Notes under the pieces: generated by a model
What the model saw: the letters and a program-made list of their open reading frames with translations, nothing else
The model's database searches: none
What the model was told of the DNA's origin: nothing
Origin: Gammaproteobacteria bacterium
Lineage (GTDB): Bacteria > Pseudomonadota > Gammaproteobacteria > JABHGC01
Direction of reading: 5' to 3'
NCBI GenBank assembly: GCA_027077805.1
Contig: JALWTS010000005.1
Coordinates: 1-64,000, forward strand
Length of the DNA: 64,000 nucleotides
Program-made: the position numbers and the translations under genes
Part shown: positions 8,934 to 17,453 of the stretch, piece by piece
Layout of the letters: every line of letters starts with the position of its first letter
Numbering within the stretch: position 1 is the first letter of the stretch

Positions 8934-9073
8934 CTTTACTTATGGAATATTAAAATAAACTTGTTACGATTTTTCCACTTATCCTTAAAATTCCACCATT
9001 TATCCATTCAACTAAGACCTGTTACTAAAGTTTGGGTTAAACTTTTGCTAAGTTTGAACAGAAAGGAAAGAAC

Positions 9074-9559
9074 ATGGCAGAATCTACGGTTGCATTATAT
9101 AAGCAAGGAAAAAAGAAATTTCGTGAGGGTTTGTTTAAACAAGCGTTATCATGTTTTATGGCAGCGAATCGAAACAACCAAGATCCAGAACGTAAAAACA
9201 AATATGCTTCCGCCATTGGAATGACACAAGTTTTTATGGGTGATCGCTCAGGTTTGAATTTATGTCGGCGTTTAGCGGAAATTGAACCTTTTGATGGTGA
9301 TGTTGCGTTACATTTGGCACAAGCGGAACTGCATATTAAACATCGTAAGCAAGCGATTGCTGCGATTGAACATGGATTGCGTATTAGTCCTAGACATAAG
9401 GGTTTAAACCATTTACAGCGAATGATTGGTCGTCGTCGCACACCCCCATTTAATTTTTTAGAACGGGATCATTTTTTAAACAAAGTTGTCGGTAAAATGA
9501 CCTATAAATCTTATTTAAAGAAACAAGCGAAACATCCGATATTGTCAAAAGTTGCTTAG
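9074..9559 (+). CDS. small TPR-like protein of unknown function
   Basis: 161 residues, no signal peptide, very basic at both ends. Helical repeats of TPR type are visible: LYKQGKKKFREGLFKQALSCF, then VALHLAQAELHIKHRKQAIAAIEHGLRISPRH. The C-terminal third (GRRRTPPFNFLERDHFLNK) is basic and ends in KHPILSKVA. An AGAAAGGAAAGA ribosome site precedes the ATG. TPR domains usually mediate protein contacts; I cannot name a partner. A 140-base gap upstream separates it from dcd and shows no recognisable gene. Confidence 0.7.
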   Translation: MAESTVALYKQGKKKFREGLFKQALSCFMAANRNNQDPERKNKYASAIGMTQVFMGDRSGLNLCRRLAEIEPFDGDVALHLAQAELHIKHRKQAIAAIEHGLRISPRHKGLNHLQRMIGRRRTPPFNFLERDHFLNKVVGKMTYKSYLKKQAKHPILSKVA

Positions 9560-9584
9560 TTTAAATCTTATAATTGGCTATAAT
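9556..9584 (+). promoter_or_regulatory. candidate sigma-70 promoter for ppx
   Basis: A perfect TATAAT (9579-9584) lies 36 bases upstream of the ppx ATG. A weak -35 candidate TTAGTT (9556-9561) is 17 bases away. The -35 overlaps the end of the TPR gene. This is prediction from consensus only. Confidence 0.4.
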
Positions 9585-9619
9585 GCCAGTAAAAGGTTTT
9601 TTTAGTGAAAGGTTTTTCT

Positions 9620-11113
9620 ATGTCATCTGCTGTTCACACTTTGGCTTCGGTTGATCTTGGTTCTAATAGTTTTCATATGAAAATTGTACGCATAGTCGGG
9701 AATCAGTTGCATGTGATTGATCGTATGCGAGAAATGGTGCAATTAGCGTCGGGCTTGGATCATCAAAATCGTTTAAGTTTCGAAGTGCAAGAACGGGCGT
9801 TTGCGTGTTTAGAGAAATTTGGGCAACGCTTGAAAAAAATGCCAGTAGCCAGCGTGCGAGTCGTTGGCACGAATACTTTGCGTAAGGCGAAAAATTCCTA
9901 TGAATTTATTCGCAAAGCGGAACAATTATTGGGTCATCCCATTGAGATTATCGCAGGGCGAGAAGAAGCCCGTTTGATTTATTTAGGGGTGGCTCATAGT
10001 GTGGATAGTGCCAAAGGCCATCGTTTGGTCATTGATATTGGAGGGGGCAGTACCGAATTGATTATTGGCGAAGCGTTTCAACCCAAACTCATGGAAAGTT
10101 TATATATGGGTTGTGTTAGCATGAGCCAAAGGTATTTTTCTAACGGCCAAATGACGAAACAAGCGTTTCGCCAAGCTGAAATTTCAGCCTTGTTAAGTTT
10201 GCAACCCGTGATGTCGCAATTTCGATACATGGGCTGGGATGCCGTGTTTGGGGCGTCAGGTACAATTCGGACTATTGCTAAAATTGTTGAAGCCCAAGGC
10301 TGGAGTTCTTCTGGGATTACGTTGGAATCTTTGGCATTATTAAAACAATTACTGTTAGATATTGGTCGTGTGGACAAGTTACCCTTTGATGATATCAATG
10401 AACGGCGTAAGCAAGTATTGCCAGGCGGTTTCGTGGTGTTATTTTCGATTTTTCAAGCATTAGATATTGCGGTAATGCAAGCGTCAAGTGGGGCAGTGCG
10501 TGAAGGTTTGATTTATGATTTATTAGGACGTATCCATCATGAAGATATTCGTGAACGTACTATTGCACACCTAAGCTCAAGATATCAAGTGGATCAATTA
10601 CAAGCAAAACGAGTGGAAACTTGTGCTTTGAAATTATATCAACAAGTGGAATCCATTGCGAAAGATTATCGAGAAGAATATCAAGAATTATTATCTTGGG
10701 GGGCAAGATTGCATGAAATTGGTTTAAGTATTGCCCATTCTCGTTATCATTATCATGGCGAATATTTACTTGCAAACTCGGATTTACCTGGTTTTTCTCG
10801 GCAAACCCAAAAAAAATTGGCGTGTTTAGTCCGTTTACATCGGCGTAAATTTAATTTAGATGTATTAAATGAACAAGCATATCCTGAGACGATGATGGCT
10901 TTGTGCATTATATTACGATTAGCGGTATTATTTTATCGTAGTCGTAGTGATATGAGTGTTGAACTTCAACATTTTGATATTAAAAAGCGAGCGGTTACTT
11001 TAGTGTTTCATCAAGATTGGCTCGCACAACATCCCTTAACTCAAGCCGATTTGGAATTAGAACAGACTTATTTACAAGCCGCGAATATCAAATTTGAGTT
11101 TGCTTCTGCTTAG
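9620..11113 (+). CDS. ppx: exopolyphosphatase / guanosine pentaphosphatase family
   Basis: Releases orthophosphate from the ends of polyphosphate chains. Some relatives (GppA) convert pppGpp to ppGpp, and I cannot tell the two activities apart by sequence. The protein opens with SVDLGSNSFHM (phosphate loop of the ASKHA fold), then EIIAGREEARLIY, DIGGGSTELI and FGASGTIRTI. The C-terminal half contains an HD-like helical domain (HEIGLSIAHSRYHYHGEYLL), as in Ppx. I start it at the ATG at 9620 (497 residues), which has AAAGG seven bases upstream; a GTG at 9605 is in frame. It is convergent with ppk1, four bases apart. Confidence 0.92.
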   Translation: MSSAVHTLASVDLGSNSFHMKIVRIVGNQLHVIDRMREMVQLASGLDHQNRLSFEVQERAFACLEKFGQRLKKMPVASVRVVGTNTLRKAKNSYEFIRKAEQLLGHPIEIIAGREEARLIYLGVAHSVDSAKGHRLVIDIGGGSTELIIGEAFQPKLMESLYMGCVSMSQRYFSNGQMTKQAFRQAEISALLSLQPVMSQFRYMGWDAVFGASGTIRTIAKIVEAQGWSSSGITLESLALLKQLLLDIGRVDKLPFDDINERRKQVLPGGFVVLFSIFQALDIAVMQASSGAVREGLIYDLLGRIHHEDIRERTIAHLSSRYQVDQLQAKRVETCALKLYQQVESIAKDYREEYQELLSWGARLHEIGLSIAHSRYHYHGEYLLANSDLPGFSRQTQKKLACLVRLHRRKFNLDVLNEQAYPETMMALCIILRLAVLFYRSRSDMSVELQHFDIKKRAVTLVFHQDWLAQHPLTQADLELEQTYLQAANIKFEFASA

Positions 11114-11117
11114 AAAT

Positions 11118-13196
11118 TTATGTTGCCAAGGCTTTTAATAATGCCATTTGAGCTGATACGGGTGGCTGTTCGGGGTCAGTTGCGGTAATGCGTTGATAAT
11201 TGCCATCGGATTGTAATCGCCATGCTTGTTGATTATCTTCTAAGTAATTAAATAAACATTCTTTAATCATTCGGCGTTTTAATCGTGGGTTTTCAATGGG
11301 AAAGCAAGTTTCAACCCGTTGAAAAAAATTGCGATTCATCCAATCCGCACTACCCGCATAGATTTCATGATGTGAATTGTTTTCAAAGTAAAATACCCTA
11401 GTATGTTCTAAAAATCGTCCAATAATCGAACGTACTTGGATATTGTCCGATAAACCTTTGATTCCGGGTTTTAAACAGCAAATTCCTCGAATAATTAAAT
11501 CAACTTTTACGCCTGCTTGGGAGGCTTGGTATAATGCTTGAATGGTTTTAGCTTCTACTAAGGAATTCATTTTTAAGATAATCCGTGCAGGATTGCCTTG
11601 TTGGGCATGATGCGTTTCACGGTTAATTTTTTCTAACATTCTATCATGCAAGGTAAACGGTGATTGCAATAGTTTATGTAAGCGACTGGCTCGACCTAAT
11701 CCTGTTAATTGCAAGAATATATTATGTACATCTTCACCAATGTCAGGATTTTTAGTGAGTAAACCATAATCAGTATATAAACGTGCCGTGCCTGCATGAT
11801 AATTTCCTGTGCCAAGATGTACATAACGTAGCAATTTCTGCCCTTCACGTCTTACGACCATTAGCATTTTGGCATGAGTTTTATGGCGTACGACACCATA
11901 AGCAACATGGGCACCAACTTCTTGGAGTAAGGTGGCAAGTTTGATATTTGCTTCTTCATCAAAACGAGCTTTAAGTTCAATAATGGCAGTGACTTCCTTG
12001 CCTGCTTTGGCCGCTTTGATTAATGCTTTGACTAAGATTGAATCGACGCCTGAGCGGTATAATGTTTGTTTAATCGCTAATACATTAGGGTCTTTTGCAG
12101 CTTGTTGTACCAGATCAATCACTGGGGTAAAAGATTCAAAGGGATGATGTAATAAAATATCGCCTTGACTAATGGCATCAAACATATTTTTAGTTTGGGC
12201 AATATATTCAGGAATTTTTGGGGTAAAGGCTTGGTATTTTAAATCAGGACGATTTTCAATTAATGCCGGGACTGCCATCAATCGGTGTAAATTAACAGGG
12301 CCATTGACTTGGTATAAATCATTGCTTTCAAGATTAAATTCTTGGAGTAAAAATTCAGCGATTTCATTAGGACAATTATCGGCAACCTCTAAGCGTACCG
12401 CTTCACCATATTTGCGTGAGGACAATTCCCCTTTTAAAGCTCGGAGTAAATCATCAATTTCTTCTTCATCGACAAATAAATCACTATTACGAGTGACTCG
12501 AAATTGGTAACAGCCCGATACGTCCATTCCTGGAAATAATTCGCTAACATAGTGATGGATAATGGAGGATAAAAATACAAAATCATGGGGTGAGTTGGCA
12601 ATATTTTCTGGAATATGTATGACTCTTGGTAGCGAACGTGGTGCTTGTAGTACAGCGGCACGACTGGTACGACCAAAGGCATCTTTGCCATGTAAAGAAA
12701 TAATAAAATTTAAACTTTTGTTTAAGACTCTAGGAAAAGGGTGCGAAGGGTCTAATCCCATTGGGGTGAGTACTGGTAATAATTCTTCTTGAAAAAAATG
12801 TTTTAACCAGTCTTGAACCGAAGGTATCCATTCATCCCGTCGTAAAAATCGAATCCCTTGTTGTTCTAATGCAGGAATTAAAATGTCGTTAAGCGTTTGA
12901 TATTGTTGTCCCACTAATTCATGAGCGGCATGGCCAATATTTTTTAGGGCTTCTTGAGGCGCTAATTGATCAGGGGTAGTTAAAATCGGCACTAATTCTG
13001 CGTGTTGTTTCAAACCACCTACCCGAATTTCAAAAAATTCATCTAAATTGCTGCTGGAAATGCAAAGAAATTTTAATCGTTCTAATAATGGGACTGAGGT
13101 ATCTTTGGCTTGTTCTAACACACGGTGATTAAAAGCAAGTAAACTGAGTTCTCGATTGAAATATAATTCTTGTGGGGATAATTCATTAATGTCCAT
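11118..13196 (-). CDS. ppk1: polyphosphate kinase 1
   Basis: Polymerises the terminal phosphate of ATP into polyphosphate, reversibly. The 692 residues span all PPK1 domains: the N-terminal helical domain (LYFNRELSLLAFNHRVLEQA), the head domain (FRVTRNSDLFVDEEEIDDL), and two phospholipase-D-like halves. The autophosphorylated histidine is probably H441 in KTHAKMLMVV; the second half contains YVHLGTGNYHAGTARLYTD and the EIYAGSADWMNRNFFQRVE motif. Length matches the family. It faces ppx tail to tail, so synthesis and breakdown genes are adjacent but on opposite strands. Confidence 0.95.
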   Translation of the reverse strand: MDINELSPQELYFNRELSLLAFNHRVLEQAKDTSVPLLERLKFLCISSSNLDEFFEIRVGGLKQHAELVPILTTPDQLAPQEALKNIGHAAHELVGQQYQTLNDILIPALEQQGIRFLRRDEWIPSVQDWLKHFFQEELLPVLTPMGLDPSHPFPRVLNKSLNFIISLHGKDAFGRTSRAAVLQAPRSLPRVIHIPENIANSPHDFVFLSSIIHHYVSELFPGMDVSGCYQFRVTRNSDLFVDEEEIDDLLRALKGELSSRKYGEAVRLEVADNCPNEIAEFLLQEFNLESNDLYQVNGPVNLHRLMAVPALIENRPDLKYQAFTPKIPEYIAQTKNMFDAISQGDILLHHPFESFTPVIDLVQQAAKDPNVLAIKQTLYRSGVDSILVKALIKAAKAGKEVTAIIELKARFDEEANIKLATLLQEVGAHVAYGVVRHKTHAKMLMVVRREGQKLLRYVHLGTGNYHAGTARLYTDYGLLTKNPDIGEDVHNIFLQLTGLGRASRLHKLLQSPFTLHDRMLEKINRETHHAQQGNPARIILKMNSLVEAKTIQALYQASQAGVKVDLIIRGICCLKPGIKGLSDNIQVRSIIGRFLEHTRVFYFENNSHHEIYAGSADWMNRNFFQRVETCFPIENPRLKRRMIKECLFNYLEDNQQAWRLQSDGNYQRITATDPEQPPVSAQMALLKALAT

Positions 13197-13234
13197 AATG
13201 CCTGTCTATTTCTAGGTCAAGGAAATAACCGCCT

Positions 13235-13262
13235 ATTATAGACGACTTAGGGGCTAATGCAA
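13235..13262 (-). promoter_or_regulatory. candidate sigma-70 promoter for ppk1
   Basis: Reading leftward, a perfect TATAAT (complement of 13235-13240) lies 38 bases upstream of the ppk1 ATG. A weak TTGCAT (complement of 13257-13262) is at 16-base spacing. No Pho box was recognised. Consensus match only. Confidence 0.4.
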
Positions 13263-13280
13263 TGACTTTGCCTTAGCCCC
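13250..13280. terminator. hairpin between ppk1 and the Tyr/His-rich gene
   Basis: GGGGCTAA (13250-13257) pairs with TTAGCCCC (13273-13280) around a 15-base loop, just downstream of the leftward Tyr/His-rich gene. There is no T-run after it, so termination would be weak. It overlaps the candidate ppk1 -35 region. Confidence 0.4.
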
Positions 13281-13304
13281 CAAAACCTGAGTGCTTGGAA
13301 ATGA

Positions 13305-13667
13305 TTAGTAGTAGAATTTAACACCGTAACCTTCTGGTGAATAGTATTCAACACTGCCATGAGGATCATCATCATAGTAATAATAATTTTCATAGACTTT
13401 ATAGCGATTGTAATGATGATAGCGTTTTTTGTAGTGATGTCTTTTGTAAACGTAGTAATCATCATCATCATAGTAATGTTTTGTATAACAACGATTAGTA
13501 TGATAATGTCTGTCGCGGTAGCTATGAACTCTTTTGACATATTTTTTATGAAAATTGCCGTGGTGATCATAATAAGTGCTAATCGATACGCTTGTATCAT
13601 CCGCACTGACAGGTTGAATGATTAGCATTAATGAAAATGTCAATATTGTTAATAAGCTTGTTTTCAT
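13305..13667 (-). CDS. exported Tyr/His-rich low-complexity protein
   Basis: 120 residues: a clear signal peptide (MKTSLLTILTFSLMLIIQPVSA), then about 98 mature residues with roughly 25 Tyr, 12 His and many Asp, Lys and Arg, arranged in HHYKKRYHHYNRYKVYENYYYY-like tracts. A single Cys is present. It ends EGYGVKFYY. AAGGAACC precedes the ATG on this strand. I do not recognise a family with certainty; similar exported Tyr/His/Asp-rich proteins occur in gammaproteobacteria without known roles. Metal binding or aromatic cross-linking in the envelope are possibilities only. It sits directly upstream of ppk1 in the same direction. Confidence 0.75.
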   Translation of the reverse strand: MKTSLLTILTFSLMLIIQPVSADDTSVSISTYYDHHGNFHKKYVKRVHSYRDRHYHTNRCYTKHYYDDDDYYVYKRHHYKKRYHHYNRYKVYENYYYYDDDPHGSVEYYSPEGYGVKFYY

Positions 13668-13791
13668 GATGGTTCCTTTTTTAGTTGAGTTTTAGGGTAG
13701 GATCACAATAGCATAAGAAAACTGAATCTTAACTGAATATCTGCTAAAATTAGTCATTAAAAAAAAGATATTGAAAAAGAGATATGCTTAA

Positions 13792-15030
13792 GTGGTGAGT
13801 AACATAGTATTAGATGCATTACGGCAGGCACTTGAGGCGAATCCTGACGATTTGGATTTGAAACTGCATTTGGCAGAATTATTAATTCGCAATGAGGAAA
13901 ATCGAGAAGCCTTGGAAATTTGTCAATCGGTTTTGGCAACACAACCTGTGCATAAACAAGCGTTACAAGTGGCATTAGCCGCTGCTGAAGCGTTTGAAGA
14001 TTCCACCTTGGTTGATGGTTATCAGCAATTATTAGCAAGTTTGCACCAAGAAGCCAGCGAAGGCTTTAATCCAAAAACCTTAAAAGAATTACAAACCAAA
14101 GTAAAACTACGTTTGGTGAAATCTGATAGTAGTAAACTTAAGGGTTTAGACGGTAAATTAGCAGTGTCTCCATGTGATTTAGAGCAGGTGGTGGGTATGG
14201 ATAAAGTAAAACAACGTTTAATTTTATCTATTTTAACGCCATTAAAACACCCTGATATAAGTCAAGCCTATGCGAAAACGCTTTCTGGTAGTTTATTGCT
14301 TTATGGTCCACCGGGATGTGGTAAAAGTTTTATTGCAAACGCTTTAGCGGGTGAGTTAGCAGGAAAATTTTTAGCGATCAATTTTACGGATATTGTGGAT
14401 ATGTATTTGGGTGAAACTGAAAAAAAATTACATGATATTTTTTATTATGCAAAAACTAATGCGCCAATGGTATTGTTTCTGGATGAATTTGATGCAATTG
14501 CACAAAAACGCAGTGATTTACGGCAATCAAGTTTAAGAAGTTTAGTCTCACAATTATTCACAGAATTAGATATGATTCATTATGATAATAATCAGGTCTT
14601 TGTCTTAGCAAGCAGTAATCAACCTTGGGATATTGATCCCGCATTCTTGCGTCCGGGTCGTTTAGATCGTTTAGTGGCAGTATTACCGCCAGATGACAAG
14701 GGCAGAAAAGCGATTTTTCAATATTATTTAAAATCACGTCCTATTGCGGATGATTTAAATTTGGATTACTTAGTGAAACAAACCGAAGATTTTTCAGGTG
14801 CCGATATTGCCTATTTATGTGAAGCAACAGTGGAATACGTCTTAGCAAAAAGTATTCAATCCGACGAAGTACACGCACTGCAAACCCAAGATTTTTTAGT
14901 GGCATTACAGGAAGTCCAACCAAGCATATCATCATGGTTAGAAACCATAAAAAATGACGCACTATTTTCTAATCCCGGAGGCTTATATGATGAATTACAT
15001 GCCTATCTCCATAAAAAGAAATTATATTAG
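13792..15030 (+). CDS. TPR-containing AAA ATPase
   Basis: 412 residues. The N-terminal 85 residues form two or three TPR-like helices pairs (LDLKLHLAELLIRNEENREALEI). A linker and one AAA module follow: Walker A YGPPGCGKS (171-179), Walker B MVLFLDEFDAI with D231-E232, sensor region ASSNQPWDIDPAFLRPGRLDR with arginines 287 and 290, and a lid domain with DFSGADIAYLCEATVEYVL. The module resembles the FtsH/Cdc48 class of remodelling ATPases, without a protease domain. The start is GTG at 13792 (or 13795): an in-frame stop lies immediately upstream and no ATG fits. It overlaps the START-domain gene; the substrate is unknown. Confidence 0.8.
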   Translation: MVSNIVLDALRQALEANPDDLDLKLHLAELLIRNEENREALEICQSVLATQPVHKQALQVALAAAEAFEDSTLVDGYQQLLASLHQEASEGFNPKTLKELQTKVKLRLVKSDSSKLKGLDGKLAVSPCDLEQVVGMDKVKQRLILSILTPLKHPDISQAYAKTLSGSLLLYGPPGCGKSFIANALAGELAGKFLAINFTDIVDMYLGETEKKLHDIFYYAKTNAPMVLFLDEFDAIAQKRSDLRQSSLRSLVSQLFTELDMIHYDNNQVFVLASSNQPWDIDPAFLRPGRLDRLVAVLPPDDKGRKAIFQYYLKSRPIADDLNLDYLVKQTEDFSGADIAYLCEATVEYVLAKSIQSDEVHALQTQDFLVALQEVQPSISSWLETIKNDALFSNPGGLYDELHAYLHKKKLY

Positions 15031-15634
15031 TTTACAGGGGACAGCAGTGGTATTATTATTTATTTTATTAATAAGCCATAGTTTCGTTAGCAATGCAGAA
15101 TCATGGCATTTAGTGCATGATGAGCAAGGGGTTCAAGTCTATTGGCAAACTATCGCAGGGAGTGATATTCCAAAATCTCGTAGCCAAATGACAGTAACAA
15201 CAACCATTGAAAAATTGTTAGTGGTGCTTGACGATATTGCAGGCTATAAAAATTGGATGTATTCTTGTCAAGAAGCCAAATTGCTGGGCAAAGAGGGGGA
15301 TAAAACTTATGTTTATACTGCCTTTTCAGCACCTTGGCCGGTGTCACCTAGGGATAGTGTCAGTTATTTTACCTTAAAACATACACCAGAACATAAGCAA
15401 TGGCAGGTTGAAGTGGTCAATCAAGCGGATAAACTCAAACCCCGTCAGGGTTATGTTCGCATGCCAAAATTGCAAGCACGATGGACGGTACACGCTATCA
15501 ATCCCTCGCAACTTCGCATTACTTATGAGTTGCATATGGAATTAGGTGGCAGTGTGCCTAGCTGGTTAGCTCAAGAACGATCATGGCAAATTCCGTTTTA
15601 TTCTCTGGTGAATTTACGCAAGATGCTGGAATAA
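14987..15634 (+). CDS. exported START-domain lipid-binding protein
   Basis: 215 residues with an N-terminal hydrophobic signal or anchor segment (TAVVLLFILLISHSFVSNA) and a START-type domain: ESWHLVHDEQGVQVYWQTIAGSDIPKSRSQMTV, YKNWMYSCQEAKLL, FSAPWPVSPRDSV and ITYELHMELGGSVPSWLAQ. START folds hold lipids or other hydrophobic ligands in a cavity; the ligand here is unknown. The start at 14987 is chosen because GGAGG lies five bases upstream; it overlaps the AAA ATPase end by 44 bases, so the two are likely coupled. It ends one base before an opposite-strand gene. Confidence 0.8.
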   Translation: MMNYMPISIKRNYISLQGTAVVLLFILLISHSFVSNAESWHLVHDEQGVQVYWQTIAGSDIPKSRSQMTVTTTIEKLLVVLDDIAGYKNWMYSCQEAKLLGKEGDKTYVYTAFSAPWPVSPRDSVSYFTLKHTPEHKQWQVEVVNQADKLKPRQGYVRMPKLQARWTVHAINPSQLRITYELHMELGGSVPSWLAQERSWQIPFYSLVNLRKMLE

Positions 15635-15635
15635 A

Positions 15636-16097
15636 CTATTTTTTGTGATGGTCGCTGCGGGTAATTGTACAATGCTTTCTAATTCCGGGCGCGGGATCAC
15701 CAAAAACATAATTATTACAATAAGCACCATCTTCTAAGGTACGATAAGCATAATGACCATTCGCCCCATATCTAACTTTTTTTCTGCCTTTGAAATGGCA
15801 ATATTGTCCTTCTCTAGCACAAGTTTGCCAATGATAGTTAGTATTTTTAAGGTAATAACAGTGTTTATAAGTGCCAGGGGCAGGATCCCCAAAATTTTTG
15901 TTATTACAAGCAATGCCGTTATGGGCAGTTAAGGCATGCCATCTTGATTTCGCCCCATATCTTACTTTCTTTTTACCCGAAAATTTGCAATATTGATGTT
16001 CATCTGCACATTTTATCCATTGATCGGCAATCGCATTATTCGCAATAAACAAGGGTATAAATAATAATGCTAGGCTTAGGGTTGCGATTTTGTTCAT
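15636..16097 (-). CDS. exported protein with two Cys-rich FGDPAPG repeats
   Basis: 153 residues: a signal peptide (MNKIATLSLALLFIPLFIANNAIA), then two tandem units of about 58 residues. Each has the order W-x2-CA-x3-YC-x-F-x-G-x-KKVRYGA, a central aromatic strand, CNN, then FGDPAPG and KHC. Each unit has four Cys, presumably two disulfides, and so the mature protein looks compact and extracellular. Similar single units occur in secreted carbohydrate-active proteins, but I cannot name the domain. The start at 16097 follows a GGAGG site; an ATG at 16130 is less likely. A 243-base gap separates it from gspL. Confidence 0.75.
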   Translation of the reverse strand: MNKIATLSLALLFIPLFIANNAIADQWIKCADEHQYCKFSGKKKVRYGAKSRWHALTAHNGIACNNKNFGDPAPGTYKHCYYLKNTNYHWQTCAREGQYCHFKGRKKVRYGANGHYAYRTLEDGAYCNNYVFGDPAPGIRKHCTITRSDHHKK

Positions 16098-16234
16098 TTT
16101 TCCTCCGATCCATTTAAATATCAAAACCAAAATAATTTTGATGTTATTTGGGCTTAATATGTTGGTATTTAAAAATTATAAAAAGTTCATAAACATTAAG
16201 TCTAAATAATATGTGAAAACAATACGAAAGCACA

Positions 16235-16261
16235 ATATCATTTGGCAAATATCAGTTGGCA
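16235..16261. repeat. 14-base-period tandem repeat upstream of the secretion operon
   Basis: ATATCATTTGGCA (16235-16247) is followed after one base by ATATCAGTTGGCA (16249-16261), twelve of thirteen identical. It lies about 80 bases before the gspL ATG in an otherwise empty 243-base gap. It could be a binding site, but nothing identifies a regulator. The spacing does not fit a sigma-54 promoter. Confidence 0.3.
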
Positions 16262-16340
16262 TTAGAATTTGAACAACGCACAAAAACTAAAACCAAGCTA
16301 TAATTTAACTTTTGATTTCTTAACAACAATAGTTGATTTC

Positions 16341-17447
16341 ATGAAAGTGCAATTACAACAATTTGGATTATTGGCATTTTGGCAATGGTGGATAGCAGAA
16401 TTACAGGAATTGATTCCCGATAAGGTTTGGCGATGGTTTCAATTGCAACGTAGTGTGGTATTGGTGCAAGTAACTCACGATGAATTGCTAGTTTCCCGTT
16501 ATTTTGAAGATCGTCCTGATGACATTAAATATCAAAAGATTGCGATTGAGCAACTTAATCAGCGTATGGTTTCAGAAGTATTACTAGGGGATTTAGATAG
16601 TAGTTTAACTCGATTGATCTTGTGCTTGCCTCAAAAAAAAGTACTGGTTAAAAAATTACGTTTACCTCAAGTTTTAGCACAAAATTTAAGACAATCATTA
16701 CAGTTTGAAATTGACCGTTATACGCCATTTCAAGCACATCAAGTTTATTTTGATTGCCAAGTGGTTCAGCACTTAGCTGACAAACAACAAATTGACGTTT
16801 TGCTAATTTTAGCCCCTAAAACCTTAGTAACGGGTTGTATGGAACGTTTAGATCAATATGGGTTTCGTTTAGATGGTATTGATGTGGCAAAAGTCGAACC
16901 TTGGGACGGTCGGCAACAACACCAAGTCAATTTATTACCGAAAGAGGATTTGCCCGAAAGAAAAAAAACTTGGGATGGATTGAATTTAGTGTTGTCTTTG
17001 ATCATTGTGGTATTATTAGGTATTGCGATTGGCGTGCCAATTTGGAATCAAGATCAAACCCAACAACAATTAGAGGCTGAGTTGCTCATTGCCACTAAAG
17101 CGGCGAAACAAGCCAATCATCTTCGGAATCAAATGGATGAAATCATGCAAAAAATGCAGTTTGTGTTACAAAAAAAGCAACAACAACCGACTACAATTGA
17201 GGCATTAAATGAATTGACCTTGTTATTGCCTGATAATAGTTGGGTGCATTTTTTAGAACAAGATGGTACTGAAATTCGGATGCAAGGGAAATCGCCCGAA
17301 GCTTCGGCTTTACTCGCAAAAATGGAACAGTCACGGTATTTTCATCAAGCAAAATTTCGCTCACCTATTACTAGAGATTCTAAAACGGGACTCGAACGTT
17401 TTCATTTGTCCATGGAATTAGTAGTCAAGCAAGCCCAAACTGAATAG
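16341..17447 (+). CDS. gspL: type II secretion protein GspL (PilM/PilN-like)
   Basis: 368 residues. The N-terminal half is an actin-like cytoplasmic domain of the PilM/GspL kind (LRQSLQFEIDRYTPFQAHQVYFD). One membrane helix (LNLVLSLIIVVLLGIAIGVPIW) follows, then a periplasmic PilN-like segment with a coiled coil and a ferredoxin-like fold (LTLLLPDNSWVHFLEQDG). In type II systems GspL links the ATPase GspE to the inner-membrane platform. I choose the ATG at 16341; an in-frame TTG at 16269 is possible. It opens the operon L-M-C/N-D-F-G-H-I-J. gspE, its usual partner, is not in the window. Confidence 0.82.
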   Translation: MKVQLQQFGLLAFWQWWIAELQELIPDKVWRWFQLQRSVVLVQVTHDELLVSRYFEDRPDDIKYQKIAIEQLNQRMVSEVLLGDLDSSLTRLILCLPQKKVLVKKLRLPQVLAQNLRQSLQFEIDRYTPFQAHQVYFDCQVVQHLADKQQIDVLLILAPKTLVTGCMERLDQYGFRLDGIDVAKVEPWDGRQQHQVNLLPKEDLPERKKTWDGLNLVLSLIIVVLLGIAIGVPIWNQDQTQQQLEAELLIATKAAKQANHLRNQMDEIMQKMQFVLQKKQQQPTTIEALNELTLLLPDNSWVHFLEQDGTEIRMQGKSPEASALLAKMEQSRYFHQAKFRSPITRDSKTGLERFHLSMELVVKQAQTE

Positions 17448-17453
17448 TTTTTT

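Noticed and set aside
13247-13625. Alternative frames over the Tyr/His-rich gene, rich in Ile and Met
   Set aside because: The frame with a signal peptide and AAGGA-type ribosome site is coherent; the others come from the repeated TAATGATGAT-like composition.
16235-16261. Possible sigma-54 promoter (TTGGCA twice) before gspL
   Set aside because: The GG and GC dinucleotides are three bases too far apart for the -24/-12 pattern; listed only as a tandem repeat.
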